The notes under the pieces were generated by a model that saw only the letters and a program-made list of their open reading frames with translations, ran no database searches and was not told the origin of the DNA. The position numbers were made by a program, and so were the translations under genes. 64,000 nucleotides of DNA from JAXMDT01 sp046348685 (lineage in GTDB: Bacteria > Pseudomonadota > Alphaproteobacteria > Rickettsiales > UBA998), in the NCBI GenBank assembly GCA_046348685.1, contig JAXMDT010000003.1, positions 62,001-126,000 of the forward strand, given 5' to 3'. Every line of letters starts with the position of its first letter. Positions within the stretch are counted from its first letter, which is position 1. Below, piece after piece: positions 57,121-64,000 of this stretch.

Positions 57121-57651
57121 GTGTTGCTAAATGCGGAATCTGTTAGCGAGTTAAAGAAACGGCTTTCTTATGGTGATCTTCCCAAGGATTGGATCACTGT
57201 CGGATATCTAGCCATGATCTTAATCAACATGATGCATCATGATTTTCCGGGTAAAGCGCGGGGTGGGATTAGTAAAGGCCGAGCAGTGCATCTTTTGGCC
57301 CACCTTGAAATGCCCGGTGCACATGTAAATACCAGTGATATTAACACTGCTTGGACGAAATACAAAAGTGTATGCCATTTCTGCTTCGCCTATACGCTGC
57401 TCACTGAATCGGAGGAAAACCTTACGCGATTTGATCCACGTTATCCACAAAGCCTAGTCAATTTTCTTTCTGTCGCACAGCATGCGCAAGAACATCTAGT
57501 TCAGATAAAGCCAAAACACAGTAGGCAGCCTCGATTAATCAGCAGGGCAGACTTATGGTACTTACCAAAATGGCTAAAATTCAGAAAATCTAGTGTGAAT
57601 TATCCCCCATTCGGAGTGCGAGAAATCAAGATTTTAGAGCAGTATATCTGA
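57121..57651 (+). CDS. Unknown protein, part 2 of the same frame
   Basis: A 176-residue frame beginning with GTG-TTG, in the same reading frame as the 89-residue frame before it. Contains a short hydrophobic stretch (WITVGYLAMILINMM), a Cys-His pair region (SVCHFCFAY) and a basic C-terminal part. No family recognised, and no ribosome-binding site is seen before the GTG, which favours a split gene. The 3' end overlaps the recombinase remnant by about a dozen bases. Confidence 0.5.
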   Translation: MLLNAESVSELKKRLSYGDLPKDWITVGYLAMILINMMHHDFPGKARGGISKGRAVHLLAHLEMPGAHVNTSDINTAWTKYKSVCHFCFAYTLLTESEENLTRFDPRYPQSLVNFLSVAQHAQEHLVQIKPKHSRQPRLISRADLWYLPKWLKFRKSSVNYPPFGVREIKILEQYI

Positions 57652-58234
57652 TCTGCCGCGATCCTGAAAACCCGGATAGGAAAATTTTTGTTCCAGAACT
57701 GAAAGTGCTGGAGCAAATGCGCCAAGTATTTAAAGCTCTGCATATTCCAGAACCACTTGTCGAAGCCCTTCGTCAGCATTTACAGCAAAGCCACGCGTCC
57801 GAAATAGCGTTCCATGCAGACGCGATCAAAACGTTGGAAATAGAAAACGCGGGAATCCAGTCAAAGCTAGACAAATTGTTAGACCTTTTGCTTGATGGGA
57901 GTATTACGGCGGATACCCATGACGCAAAAGTGCAGCAGCTCAAGCAGCGTCAGCATGAGATATTGATCGAATTAGCGTCGCATCACGGGGCGGACGATAG
58001 CTTCCGCATCACGCTGTCATCCTTGATTTCCGTTATGTCGCGGCGTATGAAATTTTCCAGAGTTCGAAAAACGAGCAAAAACGCCAGTTGGTAAACTTCC
58101 TGTTTTCGAACTTACGCATGAACGGCGAAAAGCTAGAGTATACCTTGCGTTCACCGTTTCATTTGATGATGAATGTCGGAAATTATCAAGAATGGCTCCC
58201 CGGGCCGGATTCGAACCAGCGACCAACCGGTTAA
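57640..58234 (+). pseudogene. Serine (resolvase-type) recombinase, C-terminal remnant with frameshift, running into tRNA-Asn
   Basis: ICRDPENPDRKIFVPE and VLEQMRQVF are followed by LDKLLDLLLDGSIT and TISSLI-like sequence, the C-terminal coiled-coil region of large serine recombinases. Near 58040 the frame shifts (one base lost) and the usual ending continues in the next frame: AYEIFQSSKNEQKRQLVNF, EKLEYTLRSPF, EWLPGPDSNQRPTG. The catalytic N-terminal domain is absent. The last codons are the antisense of the tRNA 3' half. This is the footprint of an integrative element that used, or ended at, tRNA-Asn. Confidence 0.8.
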
Positions 58235-58267
58235 CAGCCGGTTGCTCTACCACTGAGCTACCGGGGA
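58193..58267 (-). tRNA. tRNA-Asn(GTT), CCA encoded
   Basis: Complete cloverleaf on the reverse strand: acceptor TCCCCGG/CCGGGGA, discriminator G followed by an encoded CCA, D-arm GCTC...GAGC, anticodon arm ACCGG-CTGTTAA-CCGGT with anticodon GTT, and T-arm GCTGG-TTCGAAT-CCGGC. Total 75 bases including CCA. Its 3' half coincides with the last codons of the recombinase remnant on the other strand, so this tRNA is the likely integration site. Confidence 0.97.
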
Positions 58268-58321
58268 ATACGCAGGCGCTCTTGTGAGACGGCACTCAAT
58301 AGCAAAAACGTATCTGGAAGG

Positions 58322-59290
58322 CTAGAATTTTTTCGCCGCCGCTCGCTTCAGGCGGTCATTTATGGCAATCCCGATCCCCAACTCAGGTATCGGCATCACA
58401 GCAATGCCCTTATACTGCGGCACATCAAGCGCCCGAAGACAGGCAAATAGATGTGTGGCAGCTTCCGCTAAATCGCCGCTCTCACTGAGATTCAAAGTAG
58501 GTGCCGCATATGTTTTGCCAAAGCCTAATAACGCCTCGCCATCTTCGGCAGATTCAGCGTTCAGCCGTACTGGTAAGCTCGGTGCGTAATGACTTTCCAG
58601 CAAGCCGGGCGATTTTAGCTGGGAACTGCTTTTAGGGGTGCTTCCCGTTAAAGAAGTGCAGAGAGCGGCTTCGATCATTTCTTTTGTAATAGAGCCCGGA
58701 CGTAGAATAACGGGCTCTTGGCCAGTGCAATCAACTACAGTCGATTCAATGCCGACATCGCAAGGCCCGCCATCAAGAATCATGGCGATTTCCGGGGGCA
58801 GCGGCGAAAATTCTGATTCAACGTGCGCCGCTGTGGTTGGGCTGACGCGTCCGGATCGGTTGGCACTTGGCGCGGCAATGCCCGTGCCAAAGGCCTGGAG
58901 TAGCGATAGTGCCAACGGGTGGTTAGGTGCGCGCAATGCCACCGTGCTGCCACCAGCACTTACTGATGGTGAAAGAGGACAACCTGAAACCCGATTTAAA
59001 ACCAAAGTAAGTGGTCCTGGCCAGAAAACCGTGGCAAGGCGATGTGCATGGGGCGTGAACAAGCCATATGCCTTTGCTTTAGTTACATCCTGTACATGGA
59101 CTATTAAAGGGTTGTGTTGGGGGCGTCCTTTAACCTTATAAATAGCAGAAACTGCGTTATTATCCTCAGCATTAGCTCCCAATCCATAAACGGTTTCGGT
59201 AGGAAACGCGATCAATTTCCTGTCACGCAAAAAATTTGCCGCCTCTATGAAAAGGGTCGGAGAAAAGGTTTTTTTAGGTAAATTCATCAT
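58322..59290 (-). CDS. L-threonylcarbamoyladenylate synthase, Sua5/TsaC type
   Basis: It makes threonylcarbamoyl-AMP from threonine, bicarbonate and ATP, the first step to t6A; TsaD (1878-2933) uses the product. The TsaC domain is clear: FPTETVYGLGANA, KVKGRPQHNPLIVHV, FWPGPLTLVL and APSANRSGRVSPT. The C-terminal Sua5 domain follows a linker and contains SHYAPSLPVRL, so this is the long Sua5 form (322 residues), not the short TsaC. No strong ribosome-binding site is seen; the start could also be the next codon (59287). Confidence 0.93.
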   Translation of the reverse strand: MMNLPKKTFSPTLFIEAANFLRDRKLIAFPTETVYGLGANAEDNNAVSAIYKVKGRPQHNPLIVHVQDVTKAKAYGLFTPHAHRLATVFWPGPLTLVLNRVSGCPLSPSVSAGGSTVALRAPNHPLALSLLQAFGTGIAAPSANRSGRVSPTTAAHVESEFSPLPPEIAMILDGGPCDVGIESTVVDCTGQEPVILRPGSITKEMIEAALCTSLTGSTPKSSSQLKSPGLLESHYAPSLPVRLNAESAEDGEALLGFGKTYAAPTLNLSESGDLAEAATHLFACLRALDVPQYKGIAVMPIPELGIGIAINDRLKRAAAKKF

Positions 59291-59464
59291 GGGATTTTTA
59301 TAAGTTTTTTAGCAAGTTAGCGCAACCAAACAAAAAATATTTCGCACATGCAAAAAAATCAGTTGCCATCAATAACTTATATTAATAAATGTTTACAACA
59401 GGTGGCAAAGAGGTTAGAAAGCGTGCCGCCGAAAAACAAAACATAAAAGGCAAGCACAGGGGAC

Positions 59465-60976
59465 ATGAATCAACTTATCGGACATCTCATCTATATTGTG
59501 GGGCTGATTGTGGCTGGCCTTGCGTTACCCAGCGTCATCTGGGACCCACAAGCGCACGAGTTCATCCTGATTATCGGCTTCATTGCCATATGGCGTTACT
59601 CATGGGGGCTGCTGAACTGGGTACGCTATCACATTTTCGTCAGGCTGGTGTTCCCGCAATGGCGGCGCACGGCTAACAACCTTGGCGAGAGCGCTATGCC
59701 GTCGCATATGTATCTGCTTGTCACCAGCTTTCGAATCGGTACGGAAACCACTCGCAAAGTATACGACAGTGTCATTCGCGAGGCAGTGCATTATGGCCGC
59801 CCGTGTACAATCGTTGCTTCTATAGTCGAGCGCGCTGACGAAATTCTAATCAAGGCACTCTTTGAGCATATTCAGCCACCGGAACATGTGCAGCTGGTTC
59901 TGGTTCGTATTGCGGGTACCGGCAAACGCGATGCACTGGCATATGGTTTCCGCGCTATTTCCAAACTTGCGCCACCGGAGGACGGTATCGTTGCCGTAAT
60001 TGACGGCGATAGCATGCTGCCGCAGGGTTCGCTGGAGAAAAGCGCTCCGTTCTTTAAAATGATGCCAAAAGTCGGCGCGCTGACGACCGATGAAACCTGC
60101 GAAGTTGACGGCAAATGGATATTTAAAGAATGGTATAATATGCGCTTCGCGCAGCGGCATATTTACATGTCCTCTGTTTCACTCAGCAAAAAAGTACTGA
60201 CGCTGACGGGCCGTATGTCCATGTTCCGCTCCAGCATTGTCTGCAGTGCACAATTCATACAATCGGTTGAGCTTGACTGGATCGATCACTGGCGGTTGGG
60301 GCGCTTCAAGTTCTTAACGGGTGACGATAAATCTTCCTGGTATCATATTTTGCGCGACGGATATCAAATGCTTTATATTCCGGACGTTCAGGTTATCACT
60401 ATCGAAACGCCGCCTGATCCAAGCTTTATTAAGAGCTCTATCGTATTGATGCGCCGCTGGTTTGGGAATATGCTCCGCACGAATGGCCGTGCTATCAAAC
60501 TGGGCCCCGTAAAGGTTGGTTTCTTCCCTTGGATTTCCATCATTGATCAACGGATATCAATGTGGACAGCGCTGACCGGCCCAGTGGTTGCTCTTCTTGC
60601 AAGCTTTGCGATTACGCCATTTGCTTTGCTGTATTACTTCTATTGGATGGCGCTTACGCGTTATGTGCTGACACTGGCCTTATTCGCCGCACGGCGCAAC
60701 GTTTCTGCCTTCTATCCATTTTTACTGTATTACAATCAGATCGTTGGCTCGATTGTTAAAACGACGGTGCTCTTTCGACTGGACAAACAGCGCTGGACTC
60801 GGCAAAACACCAGCCTTGAACAGACACGTACGAGTATTGCGGAACGGTTTGCACGATTTAGTTCGAGTTATATGCATGCCTTTTCAGTTGCGCTTTTTGT
60901 AGCAGTCTTGGCGTCCATAACGCACATCATTACTCAACCAGATTTCTTTTTCTGGATAAAACTTTTGAAAGGATAA
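59465..60976 (+). CDS. Alg8-like processive glycosyltransferase (mannuronan-synthase type, GT2)
   Basis: A membrane-embedded GT2 synthase. Two N-terminal helices are followed by the catalytic domain with DGDS (180-183), DETCEVDG, the Alg8-type TGDDKSSW (285-292) and the RRWFGNMLR motif (330-338), and then four or five C-terminal helices. The TGDDKSSW and RRW(F/Y)GN forms match alginate synthase Alg8 better than cellulose synthase. AGGGGA lies just before the ATG. The next gene is an Alg44-like protein starting after four bases, as in alginate operons, but the real polymer could be another uronate or hexose chain. Confidence 0.88.
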   Translation: MNQLIGHLIYIVGLIVAGLALPSVIWDPQAHEFILIIGFIAIWRYSWGLLNWVRYHIFVRLVFPQWRRTANNLGESAMPSHMYLLVTSFRIGTETTRKVYDSVIREAVHYGRPCTIVASIVERADEILIKALFEHIQPPEHVQLVLVRIAGTGKRDALAYGFRAISKLAPPEDGIVAVIDGDSMLPQGSLEKSAPFFKMMPKVGALTTDETCEVDGKWIFKEWYNMRFAQRHIYMSSVSLSKKVLTLTGRMSMFRSSIVCSAQFIQSVELDWIDHWRLGRFKFLTGDDKSSWYHILRDGYQMLYIPDVQVITIETPPDPSFIKSSIVLMRRWFGNMLRTNGRAIKLGPVKVGFFPWISIIDQRISMWTALTGPVVALLASFAITPFALLYYFYWMALTRYVLTLALFAARRNVSAFYPFLLYYNQIVGSIVKTTVLFRLDKQRWTRQNTSLEQTRTSIAERFARFSSSYMHAFSVALFVAVLASITHIITQPDFFFWIKLLKG

Positions 60977-60980
60977 TTCG

Positions 60981-62072
60981 ATGAAACCCCAACTCGCCGT
61001 CGTTCATGAATCGGAAGCGCAGCGCCAGCAGGTGCGTTTGTCGCTGCCGGCACAGATTGAGATCAGCTCAGCACGACTGGATGTGGTCGATTGGTCCAAT
61101 GGCGGTCTTGCCATTAAATGGTCTGAGTCGAGCGCGAAGTCGATCCAGAGCGGTATTACCGAAGATAAAACACTGAAAGGCACATTGCTGTTTCCGTTTG
61201 ACGGGTTTGAATTGTCGCTGCCGGTTGAGATGGAAGTGCGCTATGTGAATGCGGATCAGCAGCGTATCGGTTGCCGCTTTTCCAATCTGACAAAGCGTCA
61301 TATTTCAGTATTACAATTCCTGGTAAGCTCCTATATCAGCGGCGAAGTTGTGAATGTCGGTGATATTATCGACGTTGTCGGCCGCAATAATTTTACGCGC
61401 GAGCGCAAAATTCCGAATCCGAACCAGGGGCTTTCTCCCTGGGAAAGCTTTAAACGCCGCGTTGGTAAAACGACGGCCAGCTTAATTGTCGCATTCATAT
61501 CGATTCTGGTGTTTGGATACCTTGTCATGAGCATGTACGAGCGTATCTTCGTCGTTACTGCGAAAGCAGCGGAAGTTGCTGCGGATGTGATTACGGTAAC
61601 TGCACCGACACGCGGTATCGTTTTCTACAAAAAACAGAAAGACCAGCTGGTGAAGAAAGGCTCGCCCTTGATGATGGTTACAACGGTCACTGGCGATGCT
61701 GTCAGCGTTGACAGCCCCTGTGATTGCATTGTGAAGGAAACGCTGCTTGCCGAGCAGGAGCGTGCATCGAAAGGACAACCGGTTATGAAGCTTGTTGATC
61801 AGGAAGCGCAAACCTACATTAATGCGTATGTTCCGAACTCCGACGTCATACGCTTCTCTGGAAAGCAGTCGGCTATGGTGCGTCTGCCAGGTTATGATGG
61901 TTATATCCAGGGTGAAGTGACGAATCTACGCACAACGAGCGACAGCTCTGCCGTAACAGTCGTAACTATTAAGCCGGAAACCAAGCTGCCTACGACATGG
62001 GTAGACGATCCGGCGCTGGTAAAATTCAATACGTTGCACTTCTTTTCTTCAAATCCGAAGCCAACGAACTAA
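60981..62072 (+). CDS. Alg44-like c-di-GMP receptor and periplasmic adaptor (PilZ + HlyD-like)
   Basis: The N-terminal PilZ domain has both c-di-GMP motifs: R15-x3-R19 (RQQVR) and D37-x-S39-x2-G42 (DWSNGG). A single membrane helix (about 171-190, LIVAFISILVFGYLVM) follows, then a periplasmic HlyD-like domain with GIVFYKKQKDQLVKKGSPLMMV. In Pseudomonas Alg44 binds c-di-GMP and activates Alg8; the intact motifs predict the same here, so this polymer should be made only when c-di-GMP is high. Confidence 0.9.
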   Translation: MKPQLAVVHESEAQRQQVRLSLPAQIEISSARLDVVDWSNGGLAIKWSESSAKSIQSGITEDKTLKGTLLFPFDGFELSLPVEMEVRYVNADQQRIGCRFSNLTKRHISVLQFLVSSYISGEVVNVGDIIDVVGRNNFTRERKIPNPNQGLSPWESFKRRVGKTTASLIVAFISILVFGYLVMSMYERIFVVTAKAAEVAADVITVTAPTRGIVFYKKQKDQLVKKGSPLMMVTTVTGDAVSVDSPCDCIVKETLLAEQERASKGQPVMKLVDQEAQTYINAYVPNSDVIRFSGKQSAMVRLPGYDGYIQGEVTNLRTTSDSSAVTVVTIKPETKLPTTWVDDPALVKFNTLHFFSSNPKPTN

Positions 62073-62090
62073 TACGGAGCGCAGTTCGTC

Positions 62091-64000
62091 ATGCGTCACG
62101 TAGGCGTACGATTACTCTTTCTGGCTTTGCTTTTGCAAACAAGCATGGCATGGGCGCTGACGCCTGCTGAGCAGCTTTATCTACGCGCCGAAACAGAGAA
62201 AGACCCGGGCATTGCCATGGAACATTGGCGTGCACTGCTGCCTGAAGCGGAAAAAGGTGCTCTTGGCAAAGGCATTAGCCGTGATGACGTGCAGATCAAC
62301 CTGGTCCAGGCGATGATCAAACGCTCCGAGAAGGACCATAGCTTTACTGAACTGGCTGAAGCGGCACAGACTGCCAATGGAATCCAAAATTCTATGCGCA
62401 AAGCATGGGTTGATCTGATCATTGCGCGTACGTACGCTTTTCTGGGCGATCCCAATCGCGGACTAGAAGGTTTTGAGCGTGTGCACAAACTTGCGCAAGG
62501 ATTTCCCGAAAAAGAGAAAATCAAGCTGCTTGGCGGAATCATTAAAAGCCTGACCGCTGTAACGGCCGATAACGCATCGGTTTTCGGTGAAGAGGGGCTA
62601 AAGCGGGCCCGCGAACTCGCACTGGAAGTGAAAGACCCGGAAGCATACGCGGCAATCATGCAGGCATCAGCCCATACCGAGATTGCTAAAGATAACAAGG
62701 ATACTGCCGCGCTTCTTCAGGAAGCAAATGCTTATATCGAAGCAGGCAATCTAAGTAATGCATTGAAAGCGACGACTGCTATTTCGCTCGACGATTCTGA
62801 TAAACGTAACGAGGTCTTTCAGAAAATCGCAGATCAGGCGATGCGGCAAGATGATTGGGTAACGGCACAACAGGCGCTGCGTGGCATTCTCGACACGGCA
62901 AACCAAAGCGACGCTATGTTAGTCGCGGTAGAAGCGCTGCTTGCGAAAAAGGAAGTTGCACGTGCTACTGAAATGGCTGACCTCATTCCTGAAGGTGGCC
63001 GTGCGGCCCGTGCGTACAGTTTGATTGGGAAAGCCTACAAGGAAATAGGTTATATGAAGCGCATGGAAGATGCGCTCGCAAAATCCTGGAATGCGGCTGA
63101 AGGAGTGCCGGATGAAGAGCGCCGTACGGCTGCATTTGCCGAGCTTGGAAAAATGTATGCGGATATGGGCGATATTCCGCTCGCGGAAAAGGCGCTCGGC
63201 CAAATTGAAGATGAAGAAGTGGCGTATAAAACGAATGCCGCGCTCGCTGACGCACTTGCCGAACGCAAAGAGCTTGAAAAGGCACAGGAACATTTTGATC
63301 AGATTGAAGATGCGTCTGCGGATTTGCGTATCAAACCCGCAGCGGCAATTGCCACGCTTCTGGCGGAAAACGGAAAGCCTGGCAAGGCTCAGGATTTACT
63401 TGATGACGGTGACTACAAAGGAAGCCGCGCGGATAAGGCGCGAATTGCTGTCGTAAAAGCCTATGCCGAATCAGGTGAGTTTGGTGATGCGGACGATGTT
63501 GTTGCAAAGATAAGTACACCGGAGCTTGCAGCTAACGCCAATGCGCTCATTGCGTTTTATCGTTTTAAAAAGGGCGATAAAGAAGAGGGCGGTCTTCTTA
63601 TGGAAAAGGCGTTGCACGATGTCGCAGTACTGCCTGAGAAAGTACGCTCCGAAATTCAGGTTAATGTAGCTGAGTTGCTTAGTGATATGGGTCAGGAAAA
63701 CCAGGCCAAGAAGTTACTGGCGCAAGTGCCAATGCCATTGCAGAAAAACTTTCTTTTGAAACAGGCTCTCCAGTTCGTGGCCGCAGATCAGCCAGAGCGC
63801 GCCGCGGCAGAAATCAAGCCGCTTGAGGGTACAAAGGAATATGATGATGCCGCGGCGAAAATCAGTGTCGAAATGGTCAAGGAGCGCCAGATCGAATCAG
63901 CGATTCGTCTTACGCAGACCATGAAGGATGTGATCAAGCGTGTGCTCGCATTCCATGATATTGCCGTTATCCAGGCACGCCACACGGATTATTATGGCAT
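62091..64000 (+). CDS. Secreted TPR-repeat protein of the Alg8/Alg44 operon (3' end outside window)
   Basis: A signal peptide (LLFLALLLQTSMAWA|LTP) is followed by at least 620 residues of helical repeats of TPR type (e.g. AAFAELGKMYADMGDIPLAEKAL, RIAVVKAYAESGEFGDADDVV). The frame is open to the window's end, so the protein is longer than 636 residues. It starts 18 bases after the Alg44-like gene with GGAG eleven bases before the ATG. By place and form it could play the part of AlgK or PgaA-type TPR scaffolds, which link the synthase to the outer-membrane channel; sequence similarity to AlgK is not obvious. Confidence 0.75.
   Translation, partial: MRHVGVRLLFLALLLQTSMAWALTPAEQLYLRAETEKDPGIAMEHWRALLPEAEKGALGKGISRDDVQINLVQAMIKRSEKDHSFTELAEAAQTANGIQNSMRKAWVDLIIARTYAFLGDPNRGLEGFERVHKLAQGFPEKEKIKLLGGIIKSLTAVTADNASVFGEEGLKRARELALEVKDPEAYAAIMQASAHTEIAKDNKDTAALLQEANAYIEAGNLSNALKATTAISLDDSDKRNEVFQKIADQAMRQDDWVTAQQALRGILDTANQSDAMLVAVEALLAKKEVARATEMADLIPEGGRAARAYSLIGKAYKEIGYMKRMEDALAKSWNAAEGVPDEERRTAAFAELGKMYADMGDIPLAEKALGQIEDEEVAYKTNAALADALAERKELEKAQEHFDQIEDASADLRIKPAAAIATLLAENGKPGKAQDLLDDGDYKGSRADKARIAVVKAYAESGEFGDADDVVAKISTPELAANANALIAFYRFKKGDKEEGGLLMEKALHDVAVLPEKVRSEIQVNVAELLSDMGQENQAKKLLAQVPMPLQKNFLLKQALQFVAADQPERAAAEIKPLEGTKEYDDAAAKISVEMVKERQIESAIRLTQTMKDVIKRVLAFHDIAVIQARHTDYYG

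Noticed and set aside
53555..57651. Amber codon generally reassigned to an amino acid in this genome
   Set aside because: Other genes in the window end properly with TAG (for example the hemY-like gene at 6983 and the gene ending at 53565), so a full change of code is not supported; only local read-through remains possible.
58190..58236. Peptide PGPDSNQRPTG as a conserved protein motif
   Set aside because: It is the antisense translation of the tRNA-Asn 3' half, a well-known shadow.

Overview
The window most resembles a chromosomal segment of an alphaproteobacterium of moderate GC content. The main reason is the run hemC - hemD - Mic60/mitofilin-like gene - hemY-like gene (2965-6985). That order is typical of Alphaproteobacteria, where the bacterial relative of mitochondrial Mic60 sits among haem genes. 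I cannot name the order or genus from sequence alone.

Layout: (1) 1-9343 is mostly core genes: the tail of a ModA-like binding protein, a DUF2079 membrane protein, tsaD (t6A tRNA modification), hemC/hemD, Mic60, HemY-like, a lipoprotein, a TPR protein and a pilin-like protein. (2) 9535-18445 is one very large two-partner-secretion (FHA-type) adhesin locus of about 2,970 codons. It is made of short and long repeats and is now read in three frames. (3) 18563-38493 is an exopolysaccharide locus. It holds a CelD-like acetyltransferase, three glycosyltransferases, Wzy and Wzx, a heparinase-like protein, a GH5 glycosidase, a BY-kinase-like ATPase, Wza, Wzz/GumC, a GINT1-like propeller protein, an AsnB-type amidotransferase, a WbaP-type initiating transferase and galE. 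Together these would start, build, flip, polymerise, export and trim a Wzx/Wzy-type polymer. (4) 38842-41557 holds an MFS transporter with a C-terminal monooxygenase-like domain and an acyltransferase-3. (5) 41558-49209 has an HxlR regulator divergent from a long co-directional run: two pirins, an FMN reductase, a YddA/SbmA-type ABC protein (frameshifted), a DevBCA-type exporter and creA. (6) 49250-58267 is an accessory stretch: a small GNAT, PPK2, three unrecognised proteins and an FrpC-like RTX protein. The RTX protein has an N-terminal cysteine-peptidase-like module and is interrupted by an in-frame amber codon. Next come a small gene pair also split by an in-frame amber codon and a serine-recombinase remnant that runs into tRNA-Asn(GUU). 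(7) 58322-64000 holds a Sua5/TsaC-type enzyme and the start of an alginate-like synthase operon (Alg8-like, Alg44-like with a PilZ site, and a secreted TPR protein that runs off the window).

A recurring oddity is that several genes carry single-base losses, mostly in short G-rich contexts (about 11883, 16498, 44942 and 58040, plus a cluster at 26880-26935), and two reading frames carry an in-frame TAG. Either the assembly has systematic indels or the accessory genes are decaying. The raw reads would tell. No CRISPR array, rRNA or intact insertion sequence was seen.
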